42,478 bases of DNA from Bacillus albus (GCF_001884185.1 NZ_MAOE01000140.1:1-42478), one strand, 5' to 3'; positions 32,087-41,351 are shown, counted from the first letter of the stretch. Notes: generated by a model not told the origin, from the letters alone. Made by a program: numbers and translations.

Positions 32087-33406
32087 ATGAATGGGAATAC
32101 TGCAAAAAACATAGAATTTCAAGCTGATAATACTTCAGGAAAAAATGAGAAATATCTAGACCCTAAAAAGTGGCATAAACAAGATACTACATGGGCATTG
32201 AGTCTATTTGGAACAGCAATTGGAGCAGGAGTACTCTTCTTACCGATTAATGCAGGTTCAGGTGGTTTATTATCGTTGCTGATAATTACTATACTTGCAT
32301 ATCCTGTTATGTATTACTCACATAGGGCGCTTGCTAAAATGATATACGCTTCGAATTCTGCCGACGAGGGGATTACAGGAACAATAAGAGAGTATTTCGG
32401 TAATAAAGCAAGTATCATTTTTAACATCGTATATTTCGTCTCAATTTATACGATCGTGCTGATGTATTCGGTTGCACTTACAAATACTGCAAGTAGTTTT
32501 ATTGTGCACCAATTGCACATGCCGGAGCCTCCAAGGGCTATTTTATCACTTGTATTAGTCCTCGGTCTTATTACTATACTGAATTTTGGTCAGGATATTA
32601 CTGTAAAGATAATGAGCATGCTAGTATATCCTTTCATTGCTTCTCTACTTTTTATTGCAATATCTTTAATTCCACAATGGAATACTTCAATGCTAAGTTT
32701 TTCAAGTGTTTCTACTGCTTCAACTGGAACGGGCTATTTTGGAATGATTTGGATGATTCTACCAATCATCGTATTCTCGTTTAATCATTCTCCTATGATT
32801 TCGTCATTTGTTATGAAACAGAGAGCTACGTATGGAATAGATGCTACTGATGCCAAGTGTGCTCAAATACAAAAAGTTTGTTATATCATGACATTCGCTG
32901 TTGTTATGTTCTTTGTGTGGAGCAGTACTTTAAGTTTGACTCCAGATGATCTTAAGGTGGCAAAAGAACAGAACTTGTCAATTCTATCATATCTTGCTAA
33001 TGAGCTTAATTCGCCTGTAATCACGATTGCAGCTCCTATCATTGCGTTTGTGGCTATTACAAAGTCTTTCCTTGGTCATTATATAGGAGCGTATGAGGTA
33101 ATGCGTGACATGATTATCAAGTCCGGTAAAAAACGTGGGAAAGATATAGGAGAAAAAACAGTTAAGACAATGATTCTTACTTTTGTTGTGCTAACATGCT
33201 GGTATGTTGCTTATACAAATCCAAGTATTCTTGGAATCATTGATGCCCTTAGCGGTCCGTTAGTCGCTGCTATCTTATGTCTATTACCGATGTATGCGAT
33301 TCGTAAAGTACCAGTACTAGCAAAATACAGAGGGAAAATGAGCAATGTATTTGTAATTATTATAGGGATACTTACTGTTCTAGCAAGTATTAAGTCATTA
33401 TTCTAA
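32087..33406 (+). CDS. HAAAP-family serine/threonine permease (SdaC-like)
   Basis: A 439-residue membrane protein; ATG 32087 follows TAGGAGG. About eleven membrane helices are visible. The N-terminal KKWHKQDTTWALSLFGTAIGAGVLFLPINAG is the signature of the hydroxy/aromatic amino acid permeases (SdaC, TdcC), and SFNHSPMISSFVMKQR in the middle is also typical. SdaC imports serine with protons; the place right after the serine dehydratase genes supports serine as substrate. A terminator follows at 33512. Confidence 0.88.
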   Translation: MNGNTAKNIEFQADNTSGKNEKYLDPKKWHKQDTTWALSLFGTAIGAGVLFLPINAGSGGLLSLLIITILAYPVMYYSHRALAKMIYASNSADEGITGTIREYFGNKASIIFNIVYFVSIYTIVLMYSVALTNTASSFIVHQLHMPEPPRAILSLVLVLGLITILNFGQDITVKIMSMLVYPFIASLLFIAISLIPQWNTSMLSFSSVSTASTGTGYFGMIWMILPIIVFSFNHSPMISSFVMKQRATYGIDATDAKCAQIQKVCYIMTFAVVMFFVWSSTLSLTPDDLKVAKEQNLSILSYLANELNSPVITIAAPIIAFVAITKSFLGHYIGAYEVMRDMIIKSGKKRGKDIGEKTVKTMILTFVVLTCWYVAYTNPSILGIIDALSGPLVAAILCLLPMYAIRKVPVLAKYRGKMSNVFVIIIGILTVLASIKSLF

Positions 33407-33511
33407 TTCACTATTGTTAGTTCTAATGCAAAAAACGTGGGATATGGAAAAAATAAAAATTCTTATCGGAACTGAATTCTATATTGTTGAACTAAAGAGA
33501 TCATGTTTTTG

Positions 33512-33545
33512 GACAAACTCCTCATCTTGGAGAGTTTGTCTTTTT
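33512..33545 (+). terminator. Terminator after the serine permease gene
   Basis: GACAAACTC (33512-33520) pairs with GAGTTTGTC (33532-33540), with CTC and GAG extending inside, and a T5 tail. Confidence 0.85.
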
Positions 33546-33760
33546 AATTATATGCATAACTTTTATACTAGCTTAAACAGACTAGATTAATAGTAAATGG
33601 AAACTTCATACAAACCACACATTAACTCCACTACTAGTACAAACTATAGTTGTATACTTTAATTATCATTTTTTAACAACAAACATTCTAACATACTAAT
33701 ATTATGTAATACAGAAGTTGTGTTACGTTAGAAGAAAACAAATAAGGGAGAGCGGATACT

Positions 33761-34060
33761 ATGACGAGATTTGCGAATCAGCATGTAGAGAACACGATTT
33801 TAGAAGAGGATGTAGAGCTTTTAAAACTTATGGCACATCCAATGCGTTTAAAACTGATTAATGAGCTTTCAAAACATAAAACACTAAACGTAACCCAAAT
33901 GACCGAAATTTTAAACATCCCACAATCAACAGTTTCCCAACACTTATCTAAAATGAGAGGGAAGGTTCTAAGAGGAAATCGTCAGGGGTTAGAAATTTAC
34001 TATAGCATCGAAAACCAAAAAGCTGAAGAAATTATGGGATTATTAGGACCAATACAATAA
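33761..34060 (+). CDS. ArsR-family winged-helix regulator
   Basis: A 99-residue protein; ATG 33761 follows AAGGGAGAG. LLKLMAHPMRLKLINELSKHKTLNVTQMTEILNIPQSTVSQHLSKMRG is the ArsR winged helix-turn-helix. The wing is GKVLRGNRQGLEIYYS. There is no cysteine at all, so it does not sense metals by the usual cysteine sites. It stands alone with its own terminator, and its target is unknown. Confidence 0.88.
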   Translation: MTRFANQHVENTILEEDVELLKLMAHPMRLKLINELSKHKTLNVTQMTEILNIPQSTVSQHLSKMRGKVLRGNRQGLEIYYSIENQKAEEIMGLLGPIQ

Positions 34061-34106
34061 AATATTAAGTCTACCATTTAAAGATTTACTTATATAGAAT
34101 ACTAAG

Positions 34107-34130
34107 CCCTCCTTGTTGTGGAGGGTTTTT
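34107..34130 (+). terminator. Terminator after the ArsR gene
   Basis: CCCTCC (34107-34112) pairs with GGAGGG (34120-34125), loop of seven bases, T5 tail. Confidence 0.8.
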
Positions 34131-34167
34131 ATTTATTAATTTTTTAAGTAATTATTACTTTAATCCA

Positions 34168-34458
34168 ATGACATCAACATCTAAAATATGTCACGATTTA
34201 AAAGAAGAGGGAATATCAGTCGTTGTTCATATCTTATCAAATTGCGAAGTTCCTAAGGGTGGAGTAATCACGGAAGAAGGTATATTAGACAATACTATCT
34301 ATGCAAGCACAATGTGCATGGTGTCTGGTACATATTATTATCATATCTACGATTGTAGACAAATTACAGCCATTCATTTATTTGATGAAAACTTAGATTC
34401 AGAAGAGATTAAAACCTATCCGTTCTTGTGTAAACAGAAGATATTTTATGAAAACTAA
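34168..34458 (+). CDS. Hypothetical protein, possibly a fragment
   Basis: A 96-residue frame (SKICHDLKEEGISVVVHILSN, MVSGTYYYHIYDCRQITAIHLF, PFLCKQKIFYEN). It has five cysteines and ordinary soluble composition, but no ribosome site before ATG 34168 and no family that I recognise. It follows the ArsR terminator closely. It may be a real small gene or the remains of a longer one. Confidence 0.35.
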   Translation: MTSTSKICHDLKEEGISVVVHILSNCEVPKGGVITEEGILDNTIYASTMCMVSGTYYYHIYDCRQITAIHLFDENLDSEEIKTYPFLCKQKIFYEN

Positions 34459-34603
34459 TTAGAATAGGTAAACTGTATACAATACAAATTCAGGCTTCTT
34501 ATGTGGTTTTAATCTATTTTCAAATGAAAAATCAATAACTAATAAACATTACAACCTGCCAAAAATCAAAAAGGAAGCGTTAATAGCTTGTAGATTAAGC
34601 CTG

Positions 34604-34654
34604 TTTTAAAACTGATGCATATGGGGGACAATCCCATATACAACAGTTTTAAAA
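34604..34654. repeat. Long nested hairpin sequence
   Basis: TTTTAAAACTG (34604-34614) is inverted as CAGTTTTAAAA (34644-34654), and CATATGGG (34618-34625) as CCCATATA inside it. The 51-base element folds into one long imperfect hairpin. It lies in a spacer downstream of the TetR gene. It may be a terminator pair or a small interspersed repeat. Confidence 0.5.
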
Positions 34655-34738
34655 AATTAGATACTTTATTTCTCAAGTTAATGCAAGTCACATTATTATA
34701 GGAAACAGTGGAAATCTAAAACTTTGTTTATATGTTAA

Positions 34739-35317
34739 TTACTTCAAACGTATCCCTTCGAATGCGTTTATAACCAAGTCATGTACATAGGAATCATCCA
34801 ACTTTTCACCGGTTACTAGCAAACGATAAAAAATTGGTCCGTAAATGAGATCGATGCTTAATTCAACATCGAGGTTTTCTTTTAATTCTCCTCTTTTCAT
34901 TCCCTTCTCCAGAAGTTGCTTTGCTTGCTGTCGACGTGGCTGGAAGTATCGAGCACGATATTCCTCTGCTAGTTTCGAATCAAATTGCCCTTCGCCAACT
35001 AACTCATTGATAATGGTTCCTTCTCGACTAATTAAAAAACTGGCTAAACTTGTGGCGTGAGTTAAAATATCATTCAACGCTGAACCTGTGTCAGGTACAG
35101 GTAATCTGGCAGCAGCAGCAGAAAGAAAACCATCCATTACCACAGCAGCCTTATTTGGCCACCATTTATAAATCGTAGCTTTGCTGACTTTAGCACGGTC
35201 TGCAATTTTATCGACTGTGACTGCTTTAAAGCCACTTTCCAATAATAACTCATAGGACGCAGAAAGGATGGCCTTTTGGGTTTCGATATTACGTGGTCGA
35301 CCTCTTTTACCTTGCAC
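34739..35317 (-). CDS. TetR-family repressor
   Basis: A minus-strand gene. The likely start is GTG 35317, eight bases after AAAGGAG, giving 192 residues; an ATG eight codons earlier overlaps that ribosome site. Residues 3-50 are the TetR helix-turn-helix (KRGRPRNIETQKAILSASYELLLESGFKAVTVDKIADRAKVSKATIYKWWPNKAAVV). The C-terminal ligand domain has an RRQQAKQLLEKGMKRGEL stretch. It diverges from an MFS efflux gene, and the region between carries three copies of one palindromic motif, so it probably represses both itself and the pump. Confidence 0.88.
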   Translation of the reverse strand: MQGKRGRPRNIETQKAILSASYELLLESGFKAVTVDKIADRAKVSKATIYKWWPNKAAVVMDGFLSAAAARLPVPDTGSALNDILTHATSLASFLISREGTIINELVGEGQFDSKLAEEYRARYFQPRRQQAKQLLEKGMKRGELKENLDVELSIDLIYGPIFYRLLVTGEKLDDSYVHDLVINAFEGIRLK

Positions 35318-35340
35318 ATTAATCACTCCTTTCAAAAACA

Positions 35341-35462
35341 TAAACTATACGTTTAGTATACTTAATATGAACAAAAAATAAAATAGCCTATTTACAAAAC
35401 TGAACGTTTAGTATATATTTTAGTTAATTAATAAACTGAACGTATAGTTTATTAATTAACTA
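35341..35462. promoter_or_regulatory. Three TetR-type operators in the TetR/MFS intergenic region
   Basis: TAAACTATACGTTTAGTATA (35341-35360), AAACTGAACGTTTAGTATA (35397-35415) and TAAACTGAACGTATAGTTTA (35432-35451) share the core AACT-NN-ACGT-NN-AGT. The third is the centre of a 42-base palindrome: TAGTTAATTAATAAACT (35421-35437) and its exact complement (35446-35462) around GAACGTAT. The first overlaps the leader of the TetR gene. This is the expected layout of repressor binding. Confidence 0.75.
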
Positions 35463-35692
35463 ATAAACAAACATCTTGTGCTGGTATGTCTATATTTAGG
35501 TTCCAAAAATCACAAATTAAATTGCTAAAAAACATTTAGAAAAGGGGGGTAAAAAAGAGATAAACTTGGACCTTTTAAAAGCAGAATGGAAAGTAGTTCA
35601 GACTTAATTTATTACAATACAAAATGGCATCCCAGTAGTTCTTGCCAAGGCGATTTAGTAATTTTGAAATAAAAGTATGGGAGGAAATAGTT

Positions 35693-36883
35693 ATGTCTAA
35701 TTTTAAAAATAAAGTAATTGATAAGGATATTTCATCAGGTTTAATCATTCTTTTAGCAACTGCATGTGGTATTATTGTGGCTAATCTTTATTATGCACAG
35801 CCTTTAATTGGGGTAATTAGTAATGAAATTGGGCTTTCTAATAGTAGCGCTGGATTAATTGTAACGCTAACTCAAATTGGATATGTTGTTGGCTTACTAT
35901 TTCTTGTGCCTTTGGGGGATATTGTTGAGAATAAAAAATTGATACTTATATTGTTATTTTTAAGTGCATTTGCACTCATTTCCATGGTTTTTGTAAAAAG
36001 CGCAACTTTGTTGTTAATTGCTTCATTCTTTATCGGACTGGGTTCGGTCGCAGCGCAAGTACTCGTACCTCTTGTATCATATCTTTCATCTGAGAATGCA
36101 CGCGGTCGCGTAGTTGGCAATGTCATGAGTGGTCTGTTATTAGGTATTATGCTTGCGCGACCGATATCTAGTCTAGTAGCCGATATGCGGGGATGGAATG
36201 CAATATTTGCTTTATCTGCTACTGTAATTATTGTCTTAGCGTTTGTATTATTGAAAGTACTCCCTACTAGGAAACCACAGGTAAAAACAAATTATATAGC
36301 CTTACTTAATTCAATGTGGCAACTGCTACGAACTACTCCAATTTTACGCCGTCGCGCCATTTATCATGCTTGTGTATTTGGGGCTTTCAGCTTATTCTGG
36401 ACCACTGTTCCATTATTATTATCTAGTCCTGCTTTTCATTTTTCTCAGACTGCCATAGCATTATATGCACTTGTCGGAATTACAGGTGCAATAGCCGCTC
36501 CAATAGGTGGTCGTCTAGCTGATCTTGGCTGGACACGATCCGCCACTGGGATAGCTCTCACGGTTGTTATTATTTCTTTATTACTACCACTTATTATTCA
36601 AAGTAGTTCGCCCATCGGAATAGCTGTTTTAGTAATTGCTGCAATTCTGTTAGACATGGGAGTATCTGCAAACCTTGTGCTTAGCCAACGTTTAATTTTC
36701 TCGTTAAGTCCAGAAATTCGTAGTCGATTAAACGGGCTATTTATGGCTATTTTCTTTTTAGGAGGTGCTGTTGGATCCTTTATTGGAGGATGGGCATATG
36801 CCTTAGGAGGATGGAATCTAACATTATGGATAGGAATCGCTTTTCCGACCATAGCCTTGCTTTATTTTGCTAGAGAAAAATAG
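35693..36883 (+). CDS. MFS efflux transporter (DHA1 type)
   Basis: The start is ATG 35693, eight bases after GGGAGGA; the frame is open further upstream but without a ribosome site. The 396-residue protein has twelve predicted membrane helices. [18 protein letters not shown] in helix 1, [10 protein letters not shown] between helices 2 and 3 and [35 protein letters not shown] (motif C region) are typical of drug:H+ antiporters related to E. coli YnfM/YgaY. It is divergent from the TetR gene and probably exports the compound that this repressor senses; the drug is not known. Confidence 0.85.
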   Translation: MSNFKNKVIDKDISSGLIILLATACGIIVANLYYAQPLIGVISNEIGLSNSSAGLIVTLTQIGYVVGLLFLVPLGDIVENKKLILILLFLSAFALISMVFVKSATLLLIASFFIGLGSVAAQVLVPLVSYLSSENARGRVVGNVMSGLLLGIMLARPISSLVADMRGWNAIFALSATVIIVLAFVLLKVLPTRKPQVKTNYIALLNSMWQLLRTTPILRRRAIYHACVFGAFSLFWTTVPLLLSSPAFHFSQTAIALYALVGITGAIAAPIGGRLADLGWTRSATGIALTVVIISLLLPLIIQSSSPIGIAVLVIAAILLDMGVSANLVLSQRLIFSLSPEIRSRLNGLFMAIFFLGGAVGSFIGGWAYALGGWNLTLWIGIAFPTIALLYFAREK

Positions 36884-37094
36884 TTTTATAATCAAATTTA
36901 AACAGCCCGGATTCGTTTGAATGCTTCTTCATTGGTATGTCCGAGTTTTATAGATTAATTGCGGTTATTTTGAAGTTTTTACATCAGAACCAGATTTTTT
37001 GTCTATATTGCTGTAAGTGAAAAAGACTCACCTTGTTGAATATATTTGAAATCCAATAAAAAAGAGCTTGTGTCAAAACATAAACTCTCTTTAA

Positions 37095-37385
37095 GTTGAA
37101 ATGAATATTGCACACCCCTTTAGATAAGGACACGGTAGAACGACTAGAATATGGCTAGATTTAATATTTAAAAATGAACTTCATCAGGTGGTCGACTGGA
37201 ATAAAATTGATAAAGAAGATTATTTACTGGCAATGGAACGCAGCCCAATTAAAGATATTGAAATTAAGCATTTACTCCAAAATGCACTAGTAGATGAAAT
37301 AAATAGTCGTGAAATATTCATGAAAGGTATTAATATTAGTTACTATTATGAGGGATATACCGAATATGATATAGAGGATTTATAA
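37095..37385 (+). pseudogene. Fic/DOC-domain protein remnant with a stop inside the Fic motif
   Basis: The frame from 37095 reads VEMNIAHPFR, TAA at 37125-37127, then GHGRTTRIWLDLIFKNELHQVVDW, and stays open to TAA at 37383-37385. The Fic active site is HPFx(D/E)GNGR; here the acidic residue is replaced by a stop (GAA to TAA is the simplest change) and the Asn by His. About 95 C-terminal codons remain; the front half is missing. Fic enzymes transfer AMP or similar groups to target proteins and often act as toxins. The remaining open stretch after the stop has a GTG at 37188 without a ribosome site, so no product is expected. Confidence 0.8.
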
Positions 37386-37418
37386 AACAAAAAGGGCTGA
37401 GATGGCCCTTTTTGTTTT
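37385..37418 (+). terminator. Terminator after the Fic remnant
   Basis: AAACAAAAAGGGC (37385-37397) pairs with GCCCTTTTTGTTT (37405-37417), a 13-bp stem with a T-rich right arm. Confidence 0.85.
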
Positions 37419-37494
37419 ACACTTTGCCGAGTATTTTTTATAAAAAAATACGTTATTCTTTTTGTAAAATTATAAGAAAGGATGGCGTTTTTGT

Positions 37495-37650
37495 ATGTCT
37501 ATTTCTGTATCCAATGAATTACAACTATTTGCTCAAGAAATTCAAAGCTTTTTATCGCCAAATATCTTACGAAATCTTGCCAGAGAGTTTGGTTTTTTAC
37601 GATGAACCCGTAAATGTTAAACAAAAGATATACTCAATTCATGAGTAAGG
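37495..37650 (+). mobile_element. N-terminal remnant of an IS231/IS4-family transposase
   Basis: ATG 37495 opens MSISVSNELQLFAQEIQSFL, then SPNILRNLAREFGFLR, and ends at TGA 37603-37605. This is the N-terminus of IS231-type transposases of B. cereus/thuringiensis. The same frame goes on as TRKC-stop-TKDILNS, in line with the expected KRxRKxxxxDL segment, so it has gathered stops. The DDE catalytic part, about 400 residues, is gone. I saw no terminal inverted repeats. Confidence 0.6.
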
Positions 37651-37719
37651 ATGAAAAAAGAAAGAAATTCTATAATGTTTTATTTAATATCAGTTTATAA
37701 GGAAATTCATGTAATAAAA

Positions 37720-37735
37720 TATGAAATGATACATA
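37720..37735 (+). promoter_or_regulatory. PlcR box before the collagenase gene
   Basis: TATGAAATGATACATA fits the PlcR consensus TATG-N-A-NNNN-T-N-CATA at every fixed position. It lies 65 bases before the collagenase ATG; a TATAAT is at 37737-37742 and another possible -10 (TAAAAT) near 37755. PlcR with its PapR peptide would switch the gene on at high cell density. Confidence 0.85.
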
Positions 37736-37800
37736 TTATAATGATTTATTAAGATAAAATGTTATATTTTTGGGTGGAATATATAAATGGAGGAAATGTA

Positions 37801-40683
37801 ATGAACAAGAACTTAAAATTTACTCAAATGATGATTGGGATTAGTACGATGGCATTATCATTTGGAAGTATTCAAACACACGTATCAGCAGAAGAAACAG
37901 CACCCTATAATATCTTACAGATGAAACCAATAGGGACAGAAACTTCAAAAGATGAAATTGTACATGCTACAAAAGCGGACGAAACTTTGACTTTTGAAGA
38001 GCGTTTAAAAGTAGGAGATTTTTCACAACGTCCTACTCTGGTTATGGAACGTGATGAAATTCAATTAAAGCAAAGCTACACTCTGGCAGAACTGAATAAA
38101 ATGCCTAATAGCGAACTCATTGATACATTATCAAAAATTTCTTGGAATCAAATTACGGATTTATTTCAATTCAATCAAGATACGAAAGCATTTTATCAGA
38201 ATAAAGAGCGCATGAACGTTATCATTAATGAATTAGGACAAAGAGGAAGGACGTTTACGAAAGAAAACTCAAAGGGCATTGAAACATTTGTTGAAGTATT
38301 ACGTTCTGCTTTTTATGTGGGATATTATAATAATGAATTAAGTTACTTAAAAGAGAGAAGCTTCCATGAAAAATGTTTACCAGCATTGAAAGCGATTGCG
38401 AAAAATCCAAACTTTACATTCGGTACAGCTGAGCAAGATAGAGTAGTAGCTGCGTATGGAAAATTAATTGGTAATGCCTCTAGTGATACTGAAACAGTAC
38501 AGTATGCGGTAAATGTTTTAAAACAATATAATGATAATCTTACTACGTATGTAAGCGATTATGCGAAAGGACAAGCTGTATATGAAATTGTAAAAGGAAT
38601 TGATTATGATATACAGTCTTATTTGCAAGATACGAATAAGCAACCTAGTGAAACAATGTGGTATGGAAAGATTGATAACTTTATAAATGAGGTTAATAGA
38701 ATTGCTCTCGTGGGGAATATAACAAATGAAAATAGTTGGCTAATTAATAATGGCATTTATTATGCAGGTCGTTTAGGGAAATTTCATAGTAATCCATACA
38801 AAGGATTGGAAGTTATTACACAAGCAATGAGCTTGTATCCTCGTCTAAGTGGACCTTATTTTGTAGCAGTAGAACAAATTAAAACAAACTATGGTGGAAA
38901 AGATTATAGTGGAAAGGCAGTAGATCTACAGAAAATACGTGAAGAAGGGAAACGACAATACTTGCCTAAAACATATACATTTGATGACGGATCAATTGTC
39001 TTCAAGACGGGAGATAAAGTAACAGAAGAAAAAATTAAGAGATTATATTGGGCAGCCAAAGAAGTAAAAGCGCAATATCACCGTGTAATTGGTAATGATA
39101 AAGCACTAGAACCGGGTAACGCTGATGATGTACTAACAATAGTAATTTATAATAATCCAGATGAATATCAATTAAATAGACAATTATATGGATATGAAAC
39201 AAACAACGGTGGAATTTATATTGAAGAGAAGGGGACCTTCTTTACATATGAACGTACGCCAAAGCAGAGTATTTATAGTTTAGAAGAGTTATTCCGTCAT
39301 GAATTCACTCATTATTTACAAGGAAGGTATGAGGTTCCTGGTTTATTTGGAAGCGGAGAAATGTATCAAAATGAACGATTAACTTGGTTCCAAGAAGGGA
39401 ATGCAGAATTTTTTGCAGGATCTACACGTACAAATAATGTTGTTCCGCGTAAAAGTATGATAAGTGGCTTATCATCTGATCCAGCAAGCCGTTATACAGC
39501 AAAGCAAACTTTGTTCTCAAAATATGGATCATGGGACTTTTATAAGTATTCCTTTGCACTACAGTCATATTTGTATAATCATCAATTTGACACATTTGAT
39601 AAGCTTCAAGATTTAATCCGTGTAAACGATGTGAAAAATTATGACTCATATCGTGAATCATTGAGCAACAATACACAATTGAATGCAGAATATCAAGCGT
39701 ATATGCAGCAGTTGATTGATAATCAAGATAAATATAATGTACCGCAAGTAACAAATGATTATTTAATTCAACACGCACCAAAGCCGTTAGCTGAAGTGAA
39801 AAACGAAATTGTGGATGTAGCAAATATAAAAGATGCAAAAATTACAAAATATGAGTCGCAATTCTTTAATACATTTACCGTGGAAGGCAAGTACACAGGT
39901 GGTACATCAAAAGGTGAGTCTGAAGATTGGAAAACGATGAGTAAACAAGTAAATCGAACTTTGGAGCAGTTATCCCAAAAAGGTTGGAGTGGTTATAAAA
40001 CAGTTACAGCCTATTTTGTAAACTATCGTGTGAATGCAGCTAACCAGTTTGAATATGATATTGTTTTTCATGGTGTTGCAACAGAGGAAAAGGAAAAAAC
40101 AAATACTATAGTAAATATGAATGGACCATACAGCGGGATAGTAAATGAAGAGATTCAATTTCATAGCGATGGTACAAAAAGTGAAAATGGAAAAGTTATT
40201 TCTTATCTATGGAACTTTGGAGATGGTACAACAAGTACAGAAGCAAATCCTACCCATGTATATGAAGAAAAAGGAACATACACTGTGGAACTAACTGTGA
40301 AAGATCGTAGAGGAAAAGAAAGCAAAGAACAAACAAAAGTTACTGTAAAACAAGATCCGCAAACAGGTGAATTCCATGAAGAGGGGAAGGTACTCCTGTT
40401 TAATACGCTTGTAAAAGGAAATCTGGTTACTCCTGATCAAACAGATGTTTATACGTTTGATGTTACAGATACAAAAGAATTAGATATTTCTGTGGTAAAT
40501 GAACAAAATATTGGGATGACATGGGTACTTTATCATGAATCAGACATGCAAAATTACGTAGCTTGTGGTGAAGATGAAGGAAATACTATAAAAGGGAAAT
40601 TCGAAGCGAAACCAGGCAAATATTATTTGAATGTTTATAAATTCGATGATAAAAATGGTGAATATTCATTATTGGTAAAATAA
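37801..40683 (+). CDS. colA: Microbial collagenase (peptidase M9)
   Basis: The start is ATG 37801 after GGAGGAAATGTA; product 960 residues. A signal peptide covers 1-30 (cleavage near VSA/EET). An N-terminal activator region of helices (about 60-350) precedes the peptidase domain, with the zinc motif HEFTH at 500-504 and the third ligand Glu532 in WFQEGNAEFF. A PKD domain follows (about 770-855, NGPYSGIVNEEIQF, WNFGDGTTSTEANPTHVYEEKGTY), then a C-terminal pre-peptidase/collagen-binding domain (VYTFDVTDTKELDISV, NVYKFDDKNGEYSLLV). It is secreted and degrades native collagen. The PlcR box upstream agrees with known PlcR control of collagenase in B. cereus. Confidence 0.95.
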   Translation: MNKNLKFTQMMIGISTMALSFGSIQTHVSAEETAPYNILQMKPIGTETSKDEIVHATKADETLTFEERLKVGDFSQRPTLVMERDEIQLKQSYTLAELNKMPNSELIDTLSKISWNQITDLFQFNQDTKAFYQNKERMNVIINELGQRGRTFTKENSKGIETFVEVLRSAFYVGYYNNELSYLKERSFHEKCLPALKAIAKNPNFTFGTAEQDRVVAAYGKLIGNASSDTETVQYAVNVLKQYNDNLTTYVSDYAKGQAVYEIVKGIDYDIQSYLQDTNKQPSETMWYGKIDNFINEVNRIALVGNITNENSWLINNGIYYAGRLGKFHSNPYKGLEVITQAMSLYPRLSGPYFVAVEQIKTNYGGKDYSGKAVDLQKIREEGKRQYLPKTYTFDDGSIVFKTGDKVTEEKIKRLYWAAKEVKAQYHRVIGNDKALEPGNADDVLTIVIYNNPDEYQLNRQLYGYETNNGGIYIEEKGTFFTYERTPKQSIYSLEELFRHEFTHYLQGRYEVPGLFGSGEMYQNERLTWFQEGNAEFFAGSTRTNNVVPRKSMISGLSSDPASRYTAKQTLFSKYGSWDFYKYSFALQSYLYNHQFDTFDKLQDLIRVNDVKNYDSYRESLSNNTQLNAEYQAYMQQLIDNQDKYNVPQVTNDYLIQHAPKPLAEVKNEIVDVANIKDAKITKYESQFFNTFTVEGKYTGGTSKGESEDWKTMSKQVNRTLEQLSQKGWSGYKTVTAYFVNYRVNAANQFEYDIVFHGVATEEKEKTNTIVNMNGPYSGIVNEEIQFHSDGTKSENGKVISYLWNFGDGTTSTEANPTHVYEEKGTYTVELTVKDRRGKESKEQTKVTVKQDPQTGEFHEEGKVLLFNTLVKGNLVTPDQTDVYTFDVTDTKELDISVVNEQNIGMTWVLYHESDMQNYVACGEDEGNTIKGKFEAKPGKYYLNVYKFDDKNGEYSLLVK

Positions 40684-40735
40684 ATTCATTTCCTATATGT
40701 ATACAAGGGTTGTATTTCAGGAGGAGTCTGTCACG

Positions 40736-40755
40736 ATAGGCTGATCCTATTTTTT
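40736..40755 (+). terminator. Terminator after colA
   Basis: ATAGG (40736-40740) pairs with CCTAT (40746-40750), followed by TTTTTTC. The stem is short, so the strength is uncertain. Confidence 0.55.
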
Positions 40756-40831
40756 CTCAAGTATTAGTTCTATAAATTGTTTAAATTCTTTCTTTGTGAA
40801 AAGTTTGGTTATCAAGAAAAAGTAAATAGTT

Positions 40832-40866
40832 TGTCTCTGGTACAGGGTGTAACAGAGACACTTTTC
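40832..40866 (+). terminator. Second terminator-like hairpin downstream of colA
   Basis: TGTCTCTG (40832-40839) pairs with CAGAGACA (40853-40860), then CTTTTCTT. No gene ends directly before it, so it may be left over from a deleted gene or back up the colA terminator. Confidence 0.6.
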
Positions 40867-41291
40867 TTATCCCAATTTGCTTAGCATGAGGTTTCTGAAA
40901 TGTTATCGTTATCCCTAGCTAAAAATACATGCTATAACTTTTAATTTATTTAGATGGAGCGGAATACAAGCCATTTTGGACAGCATGAAGCTGCACATTC
41001 TAATCATGCAAATAAGGGCGTATTAGAATTAAGTGTAAAAGTTATAAAAATAAAAGACTATGGTTTAATCGTATGAATGAATATTAAAGACTATTATATG
41101 AAACATATGTATTAAATAGTGAAGAGAATTTGAATGATTTTAGTGAAAATGTATCTTGAACAGAAGAAACTGTGTAGTAATGCTTATCAAAAAAACAGTT
41201 ACTGTAATTAAAAAGGATAGTTGAATGAAATAAGACCGTTCCTAATTATAGGAACGGCTATAAACTTATCATGTGCTGGAGGTCAATCCGA
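40867..41291. other. Spacer with a small histidine-rich frame and decayed coding traces
   Basis: No firm gene. A 40-codon frame at 40954-41076 (RNTSHFGQHEAAHSNHANKG, then VKVIKIKDYGLIV) has no ribosome site. A short open piece near 41098-41160 (YETYVLNSEENLNDFSENVS) also looks like former coding sequence. CCGTTCCTA (41236-41244) and TAGGAACGG (41249-41257) form a tight hairpin without a T tail. Nothing else is seen. Confidence 0.4.
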
Positions 41292-41336
41292 ATGGCATGG
41301 AATACCTTCTCTAAACAGTATAGACATGAAAATTAA
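41292..41336 (+). CDS. Fourteen-codon frame before the SASP gene
   Basis: ATG 41292 follows GGAGG (41278-41282) with nine-base spacing and codes MAWNTFSKQYRHEN before TAA at 41334-41336. The SASP start comes 12-15 bases later and has no ribosome site of its own. Re-initiation from this frame is one possible way to translate the SASP gene. Confidence 0.35.
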   Translation: MAWNTFSKQYRHEN

Positions 41337-41351
41337 CGAGTATACGTAATG

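Noticed and set aside
37412-37648. A 78-codon frame starting in the Fic terminator
   Set aside because: The transposase-like sequence is in another frame and this one crosses the terminator stem; no ribosome site.
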